A stretch of DNA of 64,000 nucleotides from Sphagnum compactum (Eukaryota; Bryophyta; Sphagnopsida; Sphagnales). The notes beneath the pieces were generated by a model. It did no database searches. It was not told the DNA's origin and saw only the letters and a program-made list of their open reading frames with translations. Of the stretch, positions 25,441 to 37,295 are shown one piece after another (positions within the stretch are counted from its first letter, which is position 1; each line of letters begins with the position of its first letter). The translations under genes and the position numbers were made by a program. The DNA is taken from NCBI GenBank assembly GCA_965153455.1, contig OZ234494.1, positions 1,364,001 through 1,428,000 on the forward strand. Reading direction: 5' to 3'.

Positions 25441-26039
25441 TTAATCATCAGGACAGGTACAAACAAAAGAGTGGGGAGCAAGGAAACAAATGCTACTACA
25501 AAAAGCTTCCAAAAGAAAAAAAAAAGACCAAAGGCACCCCACTCACCCTTAGATGTAGCTCCTTACCCCCCCCCCCTCCCACCACTAATAAAAGACCCTC
25601 CAAAAGCCATTATCACCAAAGAATTTTTTTTGTGAAAAAAAATAAAAATAAAAATCCTATATTAGGAAGTACCTGTATTAATTAGAAGAGCATGGGGTTT
25701 ACCTCAGTTTGTGAAGCAAGAAATAATCAAATAATAGTATATATTATTACACATATTATATTATTTCATATCACAAAATTGAAATGAAAGAAAAAAAAAG
25801 GTTTTTTAATTTTATTTTAAAATGGAAAAAAGTTTTTTAATTAATTAATTTTTAAAAAACCCTGCCTCAGAGACCATGAGATGAGCGGGTATAGGGGGAG
25901 CCATGTCAAGGCAAGGAATATGGGACAAAAAGGAAAGAAACCAAAGAAAGTCTTGTGGAGTGAGCACACGTTTAAGCTAGTGGAGTGAACAGTGTGATTT
26001 GATTTGTTTTTGTTGCTCTTGTTGCTCTTGTTGTTGTTG

Positions 26040-26580
26040 GGGGAGACTGCAACTTCGGAGAAAATGATAAGTCTCAAGGGGACTTGGGTTTCTTCTTTTC
26101 TTGCACATTCATCATCTTCTTCTTCATCATCTCCATCTTCTTCTCATCTCCTTCTTCCCTTTGATTAAGTGAGAAAGAAGAGATTTTTGTGTTCTTCTTG
26201 GGAAGCTTGTGAAGGTTGGTCTTTGTGGGATCTTTGTGGTGTTGTGGGGGAGGGAGGGAAGATCTTTGAAGCTTCAGCTTCTCTTCTAAAGGTTGCATCC
26301 TTCTTTCTTTCTTTTTTTTTTTTTTGTTTGGGGCCTTTCGGGGGGGGGGGTTTGCTGTTGTGTGGGGAGCTGGATTGGGTGGGTAAGGTACCTATGTTTC
26401 TTCAGTTTTGAGCTCCAACTGCTGTTGTTGTTTCAGTGCTGGCTGCTGTTGCTGCTGTTGGTGCAACTGGAAAGGATTTCCTCAACATTTTGGAAGTCTG
26501 TTGAGCAAACAAACTGTTGAGCAAGCTGTTGAGCTTCTTCCTCCACCAGTTTTGTTGCTGGCCATAAACCACCAGACACA
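26040..26580 (+). promoter_or_regulatory. Presumed 5' leader of the HMA gene
   Basis: A CT-rich stretch at 26090-26165 followed by GC-richer DNA leads into the first coding exon. A donor-like GGGTAAGG near 26381 and an acceptor-like GTTGTTTCAG near 26436 suggest an additional small intron in the leader. Transcription start is not determinable from sequence alone. Confidence 0.35.
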
Positions 26581-27008
26581 ATGCCTGAGGTGGGGATCTC
26601 TGTCCGTATGTCTGGCTGTCTGTCTGTCTGTGGTTGAACTTGAAGCGCTCTCTTTCTTTTTATTTGGGTTGTTGTGGATTTTACATGATGGTTTGATCTG
26701 ATACTTAGAACAAAAAGCAAGAACAAGAACAAGTTGAAGAAGGATCGGTCAAGCTCTGTATTTTGCTCTATTTGGAATGGGAAGTTCCTTTGCCGTGCCC
26801 CAGTATCTTATTTTCTTTTTGTTCTCTTGTTTCTTCTTTAGACTTTGTACCTTGAACGTGTTTCAGAAGTTACATCTTGCCTGCAATCCCGAGAGAAAGT
26901 CGGACCAGGATTAGATACAAACACAGATGGGTTTTTCAAGAGGGATGTTTTTTTATTATTCTTGAGAACAAAGTTGATTGTGCTTTTTGGAGCATGAATT
27001 TTTCTATG

Positions 27009-27044
<36 letters not shown>

Positions 27045-29830
27045 AGAGAATTTTTGTTCAATTGTCCTCATAAATCAGTTTTTCACACGAGTTTTGAATC
27101 CCATTTCTTCAGATTCAGCAGCAATGATCCTAGTTCTGTCAAAGTTCTCATCTCCGATAGCAATAGATTGTGTGCTTTTGAAAAAATGTTTTGGTGCTTT
27201 GTTGATCATGAGTCCCAACTCTTTCCACTTTGATCTTTGATCATCTATGTGCTTATCTGCTCTTGTATACATGTCCCTTCCACAATTGCAAATCCAGTGA
27301 GTTGCAATCCTTGGCTTACAGCCTTCAATTGAATTGAAAGCTTCTTCTATATTCTGGTTTTTATCTTGTGAGATCAATCAATCAAAATGACAGAATTTGT
27401 TCTTCCCTTGTGAGATACTCTGTGGAATCAAACTGAACTTCCAATGCACAAGTAGCTTAATGATACTGATGATGATGCTTTTTTTTGTGGTTGTTTGTTT
27501 TTTCTGAGATGCCATCCGTCTGCATGAACAGGGGACATCTTTGTTTTCATTGATAGAATTAGGTGCTGTCATTGGTTGGTTGTCAAGCACACCAGTTTTT
27601 TTAAACTCTTTTGTTCTTTCTTTCTCATTGTCTGTTGTTTATCAAGCTGTTGCAGAATGATGTAAAGACAGTGGTGCTGAGCGTGATGATGCACTGCGAG
27701 GGCTGTGCAAGTACAGTGAAAAGAGCAGTGAAAAGAATCCCAGGTTTTTCACCTTCACAACCCCCTTGCAATTCTTTCGTGTGACATCCATCCATGGAAA
27801 CTTTAATCTTCAGATAAGAACTCTGGCCAGCACAAGGCTTTCTTGAAGAGAGACCTCACATGCACTTCGTGCTGCTTTTGATCTGGGGGTGGTCAAGGAC
27901 TATGGGAATCTTATGTGGAAGCTTGTCCTTGAAGCTATCATTCCTCTTTCTTTTGTCCTTGGATTGTTGGCCTTGGCCAGGCTGAATTCTCCTCGCATTT
28001 TCGGTATTCAATTGCAGTACCAGATTTTGTGTGGATTAGTATGTGCATATCTACACCCGCTGACTCGATCAGCTCCCAGCTGATCAAGTCGTTGTGTAGT
28101 CATGGCAGCTTGTTGCTGCTGTTTGTGGTGAAGGTGATAGTCTGATGCTTTGTGAGCAACTCTCATAAGGTTATGACTGTGCTTGTTGTCATGTTACCGT
28201 CGAATTGTTGTTCTGGAGATTTTCTCTGTGATTTCAAAGATGAAGTTCCAGTTTCATTTCAAAACTGGAAGATAATCAATTGGAGTCATGAATGTACATG
28301 TGTATAAAGCATAACAGTTTGCCTGAAGTTGTGGCTGGATTATTAATTATATGCTTATCTACACCCACCATTCAGAGCTGATGATGTCACTGGATTAGTC
28401 ATGGCAACAGCTCATCACTGCTCTCCATGATGAAGGTGATAGGGCTGTCGCTTTGTGAGCAACTCCCATAGGGTTATGACTGCACTCATTGTCATATTAC
28501 CTTCAGACTGTTGTTAAGGAGAATTCTCTGCAATATCGTAGATTTGTGGTACAAAGTTTGAAGCATTGAGCCCCTTGTCTGGTACTCAGCTTCATGGCTG
28601 CTTTGAATGTGGTATGCAATCAGTCACCTATCATCAAGGTAGTGAAGTCAAGTACTAAAGGGGGTGACCAGGTCACTGATCATCAAACTTTTGGAAATGG
28701 AGGGCCTTTTGAATCTGCAAGGGGAGATAGCCTAGAGATTATGGGGAATTTTGTCTAAGAAATTTGGTTGGACACTGTAGGGGTGACATCATATCAAGTT
28801 GATTTTCCTGGACAGAAAGTGACAGTCACTGGCAAGGTGAAACCGGAAGATGTTCTCCGCCGGGTTGCCAAAACTGGGAAGCACACTGAGTTCTGGCCAG
28901 AGGAGCCAAAGAAGGGAGGAAAAAAGGAGGAGAAAAAAGAGGAGAAGAAAGAAGAGAAGAAAGAAGAGAAGAAGGAGGGTGCTAAAGACACAAAGGAGGT
29001 AGATTTCCATCACTCACCAATAGCAAGTTCAACGATCATAGCCTCACCTACCTACAATTGGTTGCAATGGTCTATCATTGTCTGTCTTCATGGAGAACAA
29101 CCAGATCCTACCACCACTCAAGTAGTTTGCATGTTCTTGAGTCTTGATTGGTTTCAGGTTTCAACTTGATGCATTTTAATTGCAGCTGGATTTGAATATC
29201 TATGTTATAGCAAGATTTTACCTAGCAATCAAACCCAAAGGCATGTAGTTCTGCAACTGTTAGATCTGCAATTGTTGCCATACCCCAGTTCAATCCATTC
29301 CATTCTCCAGCTGTGGGATCTGAATGGGATCTCTCAAGTCATAGTGAGATTGCCTTTCTGTCTGGTACATAGGCCATAGATCACATAGATCAAGGTGAAG
29401 GAGTACAATCTTTCCATGAAATGGGAGGTATCTTGCCGTTGCCCTAACAGAAATACGGGTTGTTGTAACTTGTCAGGAGTCAAAAGGGGAGGCAAAAAAA
29501 GAGGAGAAAAAACAGGAGGGTCCTAAAGGAGGAGGAGGTGGTGGTGGAGGAGGAGGGGGAGGTGGTGGTGGAGGAGGAGGAGGAGGAGGAGGAGGAGGGA
29601 AGAAGAAAAAGGGTGGTGGTGGTGGCGGTGGCAGCGGTGGGGGTGGAGGTGGAGGTGAAGGTGGGGGCAAGAAAGAGGAGGCAAAACCAGAGGAGAAGGA
29701 GGATGATAAAAAGAAGGATGACACGGAGGCAAAGAAGAAACCTGAAAAGAAGGTGGAACAACCTAAGGAGGACCCCTTCCCTGTTACGTTTGTTCTCGGA
29801 CCTGACTACACTCGATACTACTACTACTAG
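26581..29830 (+). CDS. HMA-domain (heavy-metal-associated) plant protein with poly-Gly/Lys/Glu tail
   Basis: Four exons join in frame: 26581-26589, 27656-27743, 28781-28998 and 29477-29830, giving 222 residues. The tiny first exon (MPE, donor GTGGGG) is the least certain part. Residues 6-70 form one HMA fold: the metal-binding motif MHCEGC has its cysteines at 17 and 20, and the fold continues RIPGVTSYQVDFPGQKVTVT and KVKPEDVLRRVAKTGK. Such proteins bind Cu, Zn or Cd in the cytosol or nucleus for transport and tolerance. After residue 85 the chain is low-complexity: Lys/Glu repeats, an uninterrupted glycine tract of more than 20 residues, then KKEEAKPEEKEDD. It ends VTFVLGPDYTRYYYY. There is no C-terminal CaaX box, so it belongs with non-isoprenylated HPPs rather than HIPPs. 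Long introns hold a duplicated repeat (28019-28555). Confidence 0.82.
27012..27042. repeat. GA microsatellite in intron 1 of the HMA gene
   Basis: This is a near-perfect run of about 15 GA units inside the first intron of the HMA gene. Similar GA/CT runs lie in the presumed leaders of three other genes in this window. Confidence 0.9.
28019..28555 (+). repeat. Two copies of a roughly 210-base repeat family in HMA intron 2
   Basis: Copy 1 (about 28019-28235) and copy 2 (about 28315-28555) share, in order, 'TATCTACACCC', 'GTCATGGCA', 'TGAAGGTGATAG', 'CTTTGTGAGCAACTC', 'GGTTATGACTG' and 'TTGTCAT'. A third copy lies in the long intron of the CNGC gene at 60190-60425. This is direct observation; whether it is a SINE-like, MITE-like or other element is open. 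Confidence 0.7.
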
Positions 29831-32615
29831 AGATTTGGGCTGCACCAGGAGTCCACTTTACAACAGCTCTAGTACTAGCTGTAGCTTAGAGAATTGCTGG
29901 CAATGAATGGCCCATGTGATTCACAAATGCTGTCCACACATCCCAGTAATTTTCTACTGCCAAACCAAGCAGATTTCACACCATAGAACAATGATTATAG
30001 TAACCTTGGTAATATGGCAACCCGGATGATGCGACTGATGCATGTTAGATTGCAAGGTTGAGAAATATACGTTGATGATCAGCTCATGCTTTGTTCTGGC
30101 CCCTGTGTCGTTCTCAGATTTTTCTATCATCAACAAATGTTTGCACTCTTGGAGTGGAGCCAGTATGGGATTAGGGCAAGTGATTGTCGAATCTGTGAGT
30201 CTATGAACATGCTCACATCCACCACCTTGCAATTCCAACAGGCCCATTCTTGTACATATACTGACCAACAACTGTGTATTGGTTAGACTACTCCAATTGC
30301 TGGGTGTCAATAAGCATAATTCCTATCAGCTTATCCTCCAGACACTAATGATGAGAGTTATTACTACTCTGGATAATTCCTACACATTTGAGCTTAAGAA
30401 ATCTGAGCATTATAGTTGCTCTGGATAATTTCTACACCTGAGCATACCATGACCATTGATCCATCAACTAAAGAGTCACAATTTTTTTTGGTTTTGTAAG
30501 TTGGCATTGGTCTACTATGATTTCGTAAGATAGGAGGCAACCTAGTACAAGGTTAAATAACAGAAAGTGTTAGGCATAAGACATACCCTTCACTACATTC
30601 TCAGGCCACAACAATTTCGCACACAATTGTGTGATTTGTGCTTCAATTATGCCAGAACAGTCTGTGTGATATTGTTGCCACAAAACTTTCTTGCCACAGA
30701 ATGAGTTCTCTTTGTAGATTCTCTTCTAATATACTTCCATCTCAGACGTAATTCATTGAGTAAGAACAACTACTTTGCTAGCACTCTTGAGAAAATTTGT
30801 GTATTTTGGTGATGTTTTTGACTCATCAGCAAAACGAGCTGCTGCTGATCACTCTGAGGCATTGTGCTATACCTTGATTCCTAAGATATTCATCACATAA
30901 CATATAGCTTCATGATCCAAGCTGGTTTGGCATCTGGATTGAACCATATGATGTGTGCATCGAACTGCCACTAGAATGTTTGGGTCTAAAATAATTCCAA
31001 ACTCCAAAGAATCATGTCAATACCAAAGAATCAAAGTTGCTGCTCCACTTCAAATACCTCTCTTGGTTACAGTACCTTTGAGCACAACTAAGTTCCTAGC
31101 CCATCTGTGCTGTGGAGACCTGTACAGGTCTACCAGATGCAGTCTCAAAGCAGAGATCTGCTGCGTCTTTTCTATTCCCGAACATCCCAACAATTCCACC
31201 TCAACCTCTGCTTCAAATTTGCATTTTATCAATGTGCAATCTTACTAGAAAATTGTGCTCCAAAAAATGTTTCAAACCAGAATCTAATCAATTCCCATCA
31301 GCTCATTCTCCAGACACTAATGATCAAAGGATCACGATCTAGTTTCAAAGGAACTCAACACATATCATGTGCCATACCCACTATGTCTTTGAATCTCAAG
31401 TGTTCAGATTTGAAGTCAGTTGGTGAAACCCGCTGGATCTAAAATTCTAATGGGTAAAACTAAATCAAAGATCCAACAAGCTAACACAATTGGTAACCAC
31501 GGGATAGAATGACAAATGTTAGACATGTCAAGTTTCTTTGATGCAACTTGTGCTTTGAGATTCTTGCTAGCTCACGCAAGTAACTTGTACTGAAAGTATT
31601 CAACAAGTGGCTTGAAATCCTCCACAATGTGAAGACTTGTCACCTGGTGGAACAACAATTTTCACTAAATTTCTTCTAAGATTCCATGGAACAAGGTCAG
31701 CAAAAGAGCCACAAGCAAAGTGAACTAGCACCAAAGTGCACCACATAGGATTGATGGTAGTTAACCACATACCAACCATCCACATGTAAGTATCCACCTA
31801 AGAGACACCATGTGCCTTGTCTATTTACCTACCCACATAGTAACCTATTGCAATTTCCTACCTACTTGCCCATGATAAAGAAAAAAGTTTGCAAGACAAT
31901 TGACATCCAACTTTTGTTTGTGTCATGGCTTGATTAACCATGTTATATAACATGTCACCATCAAATATCACATCCTATATCATGCATGCATATCATGTCA
32001 TGATATTCCATGCACACATGCACATTATCCATGGCATGTATTTGTAACCAACATCACATCACAAACTACACCACACTTATTTCTTTTACCCTACCCCTAC
32101 TACCATATTACCCAAAAAAGTCACCTTATAAGTGGATTCACACCAAAAATTAGTGGGGATATTTTTATTCCAATTAACCTTCTCTTGAGTTGGGGGTTAA
32201 AATCAATGTTGTTAACTTTATATGGGATTTTGGAAGGTTCAAGTCTAGGTTATAGGGTAGGTTATAAGGTTTTGGATTAAACAAGGAGCTTGGAGGTCAT
32301 AGTCAAGACCCAGAAATGTCTTTTTTGTTGCTTCAATGTTGGGGTTGAAGAGTTGCCAGAAAAATAGGGGAGTTCACCGCAAGTCCATCCTGGTAACTAG
32401 GTCTGCTGATTATAATACATCAACAATGATTAAACAGTGTTTTTATTTCCTCAAGTCAAAAACACACAAGAATGAGTACAGTCATAAACCTAGACCATGG
32501 AAGATGCACAACTTTGCTTCAGTTTCTCTCGTGTGAAGGGGAGATTATTACTTCCTCTTTGATATCTTTGAAAGATGAGAGAAGGGCCAACTGAAGAGTT
32601 GTGCTCAAGTAATTG
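29831..32615. other. Spacer between HMA gene and transporter, no gene recognised
   Basis: The left part is presumably the HMA 3' UTR and the right part the transporter's 3' flank. A segment CCAGACACTAATGAT with similar surroundings occurs near 30338 and 31310. The 31740-31870 segment is a diverged, inverted relative of the hairpin-bearing repeats at 12.4 and 20.5 kb. No frame carries a domain I recognise. Confidence 0.4.
31740..31870 (-). repeat. Hairpin-repeat family, diverged copy 3 (no hairpin kept)
   Basis: The reverse complement shows 'gtaggtaa', ACAAGGCACATGGTG, 'ttacatgtggatgg' and 'tatgtggttaac' in the same order as the copies at 12300-12450 and 20440-20606. The terminal inverted repeat is not preserved. 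Similarity is partial, so membership is tentative. Confidence 0.35.
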
Positions 32616-34109
32616 CTATGCAGGCAAAAGCCTTGCATCAACCTCACCAACATCATGATGTGGATATGATGCAGAATTGATGTTATCATCATCATCATCA
32701 TCATCAGGCACTTTAGGCTTGTCTGCATCCAAAAACTCCATCCATTTCTTTGCCTTTGCATACTCCAGTGCTGGATATGCAAGGAAACCAAGAACCGAGA
32801 CTGTGATACTGAAGATGACTGTTTTCCAGGATGCTAAACACATGACCACAATCAGCAAGGCTGTTGCTGGCAGCAGCATGAGGATCATACCTAGTGTGCC
32901 AACCGGAATCTGGAAAGGGCGTACCAGTCCAGGGTTTTTCATCCGCAACCAAACAAAGGCTGCAAACTCAAGAAGCATGCCAAAGCAGTAGAGAAAATTG
33001 AGGAACTCCACAATCTCTTGGAAGCTCATCCAGGACAACAGAAGTACTCCTGATGCTGAACATATGATTCCCAGCACGGGTGTCCCATACTTGGAGCGGA
33101 CAGCAAATACCTTTGGGAGCATTCCTGTCTCAGCCATGCCCAGGAGCTGAAATGAATCACTACTCATCTCAGCTTCAAATAACCCCATGTTAGAAAGTGC
33201 AGCTGCTGCTTCAATCCACCACTTGAGTCCTATACCTCCAATGGCCATCCCAATGTCTGCAAAGTAACCATCTTCCCATTTATCCCTATCAAGCTCCAAT
33301 GCTCCTGTGCCTGCTGCCAATGGCACAACATATGCTACTATCACCAACACTACAGCCCACAGTAACGCCTTTGGAAAGGTTTTACTAGGGTTGTCCACTT
33401 CCCCTGCCAGAGTGCTCACTGAATCCCAGTAATTGAGATTCCAAAAGAGTGTATTCAGGTACATTCTCCAGTTTGTCTTGCTCACATCCATCACCAGCCA
33501 TCTCTGGACCCTTATCTTAGGAACCGCAAGAATCGCTAACACACAAAAGGGCAGGAGTGAAAAGATTGTGAGTACTACTGCTGTGATTCCAACAATGGTG
33601 AGCCCTCTATAGTTGAGATATGTAAGGGAGAAGGTAATGACCAGGAGAGCTATGAGCCGGAACACTCCATCTCCAAAAACTGGAAGTGCACGCTTGAGAT
33701 AATCCAAAAAGAGCACTGGATACAAGGCATTGTCTGTTACTCCACTGATCCATTTCCACCACCCTTCTTGAAAACCCCATAAAGGCCCAAATGCTGCTGA
33801 TATCCACAACACATATCCACCATTGTCAGGAAACGCTGTTGCCAGCTCTGCTGTTACCAGTGCCTCTGGAATGCTCCAAATGAAAGGAAAGATGAGGAAC
33901 CCAAGAAGGGCTAACAATGGTCCTCCTGCTTTTACCGAATCCTCCACACCAAATGGTCCACCTGATACCTCATAGAAGATAAGGGCTATCAAAGGAAGAA
34001 TCTGTAACTTGGCTCGATGTTTCCTTGGTGACCGTCCATGCAAAAGCTTGTCCACTTCTCTCTTGATTTCACCTTGGGTAGGGGAGCTATCCCCCATTGG
34101 AACTTCCAC
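32616..34109 (-). CDS. PUT-type polyamine / cationic amino-acid transporter (APC superfamily)
   Basis: A single exon of 497 residues runs from ATG at 34109 to TAG at 32616. The match to plant polyamine uptake transporters (PUT/LAT family) is collinear over nearly the whole length: [19 protein letters not shown] in the first membrane segment, [67 protein letters not shown] and [16 protein letters not shown]. About twelve hydrophobic segments are visible. The family is a proton-coupled importer of polyamines (and paraquat) or amino acids at the plasma membrane or internal membranes. The C-terminus has a run of aspartates and ends RLLPA, close to the -LLP end common in the family. No intron is present. 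Substrate preference cannot be read from sequence. Its long leader probably extends upstream past 35 kb. Confidence 0.93.
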   Translation of the reverse strand: MEVPMGDSSPTQGEIKREVDKLLHGRSPRKHRAKLQILPLIALIFYEVSGGPFGVEDSVKAGGPLLALLGFLIFPFIWSIPEALVTAELATAFPDNGGYVLWISAAFGPLWGFQEGWWKWISGVTDNALYPVLFLDYLKRALPVFGDGVFRLIALLVITFSLTYLNYRGLTIVGITAVVLTIFSLLPFCVLAILAVPKIRVQRWLVMDVSKTNWRMYLNTLFWNLNYWDSVSTLAGEVDNPSKTFPKALLWAVVLVIVAYVVPLAAGTGALELDRDKWEDGYFADIGMAIGGIGLKWWIEAAAALSNMGLFEAEMSSDSFQLLGMAETGMLPKVFAVRSKYGTPVLGIICSASGVLLLSWMSFQEIVEFLNFLYCFGMLLEFAAFVWLRMKNPGLVRPFQIPVGTLGMILMLLPATALLIVVMCLASWKTVIFSITVSVLGFLAYPALEYAKAKKWMEFLDADKPKVPDDDDDDDNINSASYPHHDVGEVDARLLPA

Positions 34110-35882
34110 TCCTCAATGGCTCTGAGTGTCAGGAATTGCACTCTGTAGATCCCACAACACAAAAAAACAAAGTTGACGATCAAGAACTGTCTCAAGAAAC
34201 CAGGTGAGATTTACACAATTGCCAGCTGATATGTTACATTACACAGTAAAGAGTCAGTTGAATTAGGGACCATGTATTCGAAGATCAGAATCCTTTTGTA
34301 AGAGAAATTCAGCTACAAGTGTTCAGAATTGAAAGAAAATGGGACAAAAACAAGATGTCCAGCCAAAAACTTTTGACAGTTCCTGATTGAAAAAGAAAGC
34401 CCAATCTAGGGTTTCAATTTGTGTGCTCTCAAAAACAACCACAAAAGAATAAGACTCCATCAACTCTTGGTTCTCGTACAATCAGTTCAACTATTTGAAA
34501 TCATGTGTTTTGCATGATGAAACTGCAGAGCAAGCTCATGCAAACCTTCGAATGAAACATTGACTCTCTCCAATGTCTGGCATGCTTGTAAAGTACAAGT
34601 TGAAACCCTCACACAACAAATACCATTCATACCCGGTCTTGTCTGTTCTATAAAAATGAAGCTTTGTTAAGCAGGAAAATGGATACCATACACATATGGC
34701 AAGACCGAAATTTCAGCTGCTGCAGAACAAAACACACAAGGACACTCCAGAATCTGCAAGCAAACCACAAAAACTCTTCACCGATACCTTGGAATGTGGC
34801 AAGACAATACAAGGACTATTCCTCTGCAGCAGACAAGGGCAATTAAATATGGTGGTTGACAACCAGAACATGCAAAACATATCTTTGAAGACACTCAATT
34901 CCCCGAAGACACACAATTCCTAAATCAGCACTACTATCCCTCAAAACATCAGCATACCCCTTTGCCACACCATTTTCTTGGACAAAGGTTTGGTGGGGAA
35001 CTTCAACCCTGGAAATTTTGTCATGGCAGAGCCATATAAACTGAAACATATCACTTCTATGATGGACAGACATCAGAGAGGTTACAACATATCAGATTGA
35101 GATTCTACGGGAGAGAGGAGCCACACAACAAGACCAACTCCAAAGACAAATCATCTGCACAGAACACCCGCAACCTTAGAATGGCCAAATGGAGAAGAGG
35201 GTTCTCTAAATTTTTTTCAGTAAGGATTCTCATTGCAGCCATAGTTCACAATCTCCTTGGACAGGTATCCTGGAGTCAAGAAAGCCCCAATAGGAAAAGA
35301 ACATGAAATTACATGGAGAAAAAGAAATATAGACCAAAAGAGTTCAGGAAGCCAGTAAGCACTCACAGCTGAAGTTCAGCACCGTAAATGCAAAAGCACC
35401 AACGATTGAACCCCGGCATTAGAAAGAACTCACAGGTGCTGCTACACACCAAAGAATGCGACGACACCAAACATCGCATTCTTGTTCAAGTATTCAAAAT
35501 ACAGAAACCGCAAGTGCACAAGATAGCACCGATTTCTTAAGACACGGCCTACCACGACAGTAGTGCGTTCTAACATCACCACCAACACCACCACCGACGA
35601 CGACGACACTTTAACTACTTATCTGCAAAAGCTTGGAAATGCAATTCTACAATTGCGAAAGTGCTCTGGATCCACCAACTACCACTTCTCTCTGGGCTAA
35701 TCTCAAACCAGCAGATGGCTTACCGAGCCTCCCACATTCACCTCCGTTTTGACCGACAAACCACCCATTCTTCCACGATCAGTTAAGTCCTCCCTTCACT
35801 GGCTCCAGATCACATTTGGTTCAGAGCTTAATCAGAAAAAAGCAAGACCAAACGAAGGTCTGGAGCCCTCGGAAGTCCTTCA

Positions 35883-35886
<4 letters not shown>
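34110..35886 (-). promoter_or_regulatory. Presumed leader and promoter region of the transporter
   Basis: The stretch upstream of the transporter contains no recognised gene. A frame of 68 codons (34195-33989) overlaps the transporter start in another frame and could be an upstream reading frame. The GA/CT microsatellite at 35887-35922 (CT on the transporter's strand) marks the probable promoter or leader side. Exact transcript start is unknown. Confidence 0.35.

Positions 35887-35922
<36 letters not shown>
35887..35922. repeat. GA/CT microsatellite upstream of the transporter
   Basis: This is an uninterrupted run of about 18 GA units on the forward strand. Shorter degenerate AGACAGACAGGGATTGCATG duplicates follow at about 35973-36015. 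Confidence 0.9.
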
Positions 35923-35924
<2 letters not shown>

Positions 35925-37295
35925 CAGATTAGGGTTAGGTTTTGGAGCCTTCGAAAGTCCCTCGGTCGTTGACAGACAGACAGGGATTGCATGCACAGAC
36001 AGGGATTGCATGGATAGACAGAGGGAGAGAGAAGAGATGATCGGATTAGGGTTAGGATTTTGAAGCTTTTGAGTTGAAGGTATGATAGGGAGTAGATTTT
36101 TAGGGTTTGGAGCCCAATGTGCTTTGCAAGAAAGTCACAAATAAACTTCGCCAGTGCTCTCCGTTGTCTTTTTTTTGTCTCCTTACTAATCATTCAACTA
36201 CCCACCCCCCCCAATCCCTTTGTCTTTTTGGTCGGTTTTCCTTAAACGTCACTCGATGGGTAAAGGTGTTTCTTGTGTCCCATGCAAAAGACATGCAGCA
36301 ATAACATGGAGCTTTTTAACACACTCTTCTCTGATTTTACTGAAGGGTCCACAAACCAAGGTTTCAACCTTGCAACCTCCTCCTCATACTTACAGATAGG
36401 GTTCTTGCACATTACTTGTGCTGATTGTTTTGGTAATGTTCTGAACATGTTACAAGGGATGTAATTGGAGTATCTAATATAAATTAAAATTCATTTTTAC
36501 AGTCACCTTACATGCAGGCCTTGGTTTGACAGTAAAATTCCTCTTTCATCACAAATTGAAGTGAAACCAGACAGCAAACAAAACTGTCTATATGTAATGA
36601 AACTGGGTATCACTCACAGGATTTGATTCTCCAAAGAAGAGTATAAGCAGCGAGAAGGCTGGATTTGAAAGATTTGAATCTATGAGTATAAGCAGCTGCA
36701 ATGAAGGATATGGTCAGGATCTCAGTATAGAATCAGTTTGGAACTTGGCATTTGGAGGAGGAGAAAAGACGATGAAGAGAAAATCAGTTTGGTTGCCATG
36801 AAGAACACATATCACTTGGGGAGACTGTCCAACAAGTACCTCTTGTAGGTAGTTGCTCAGGGAGGACACAGTCGAGCATTTGAGAGATTGGTGGTTGAAA
36901 CCCATCCCACAGTTTGCAGGAGCTTCACAGAGAAATGAAGAAATACAAAGCACCAAGGGCATAAAACTTAGCTCACCAAAGCAGTAGTCACCACACAAGA
37001 CTTAAAAGCACCACACAAATCAACGAAAAAACTGGAGTAATGCATCTGTTGGTCAATATTAGCATCTTCATAACTGAGGTAGCCTGTACAACACAGAGTC
37101 AAGATTCAAGCAACCAAAGAAGCTGTGCTAAGACTCTTTGTGACTGGAAGATTTAGAAAATTCAAAACATACAAGGACTAATTATACACCTGTTTATTAA
37201 ACTCATGAACAAGAGTTCACAAAATTATGAAGAATCAAAGGTTGCCTTGCATACAAAACAGCTATCCTCAACCTAATGTATGGACAAAGAGGAAT
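35923..37295. other. Spacer between transporter promoter and ECHIDNA 3' end
   Basis: No domain-bearing frame was found. The right end is presumably the 3' UTR of the reverse-strand ECHIDNA gene. Short duplicates such as GATCGGATTAGGGTTAGGAT near 36039 and 'AATCAGATTAGGGTTAGGTT' near 35922 stand about 118 bases apart. Confidence 0.4.

Noticed and set aside
29473-29845. Proline- and leucine-rich frames on the reverse strand opposite the HMA last exon
   Set aside because: They arise from translating the complement of GGA/GGT simple repeats that code the poly-Gly tail.
32677-32991. Forward frame opposite the end of the transporter gene
   Set aside because: An antisense shadow dominated by the complement of the Asp-codon run.
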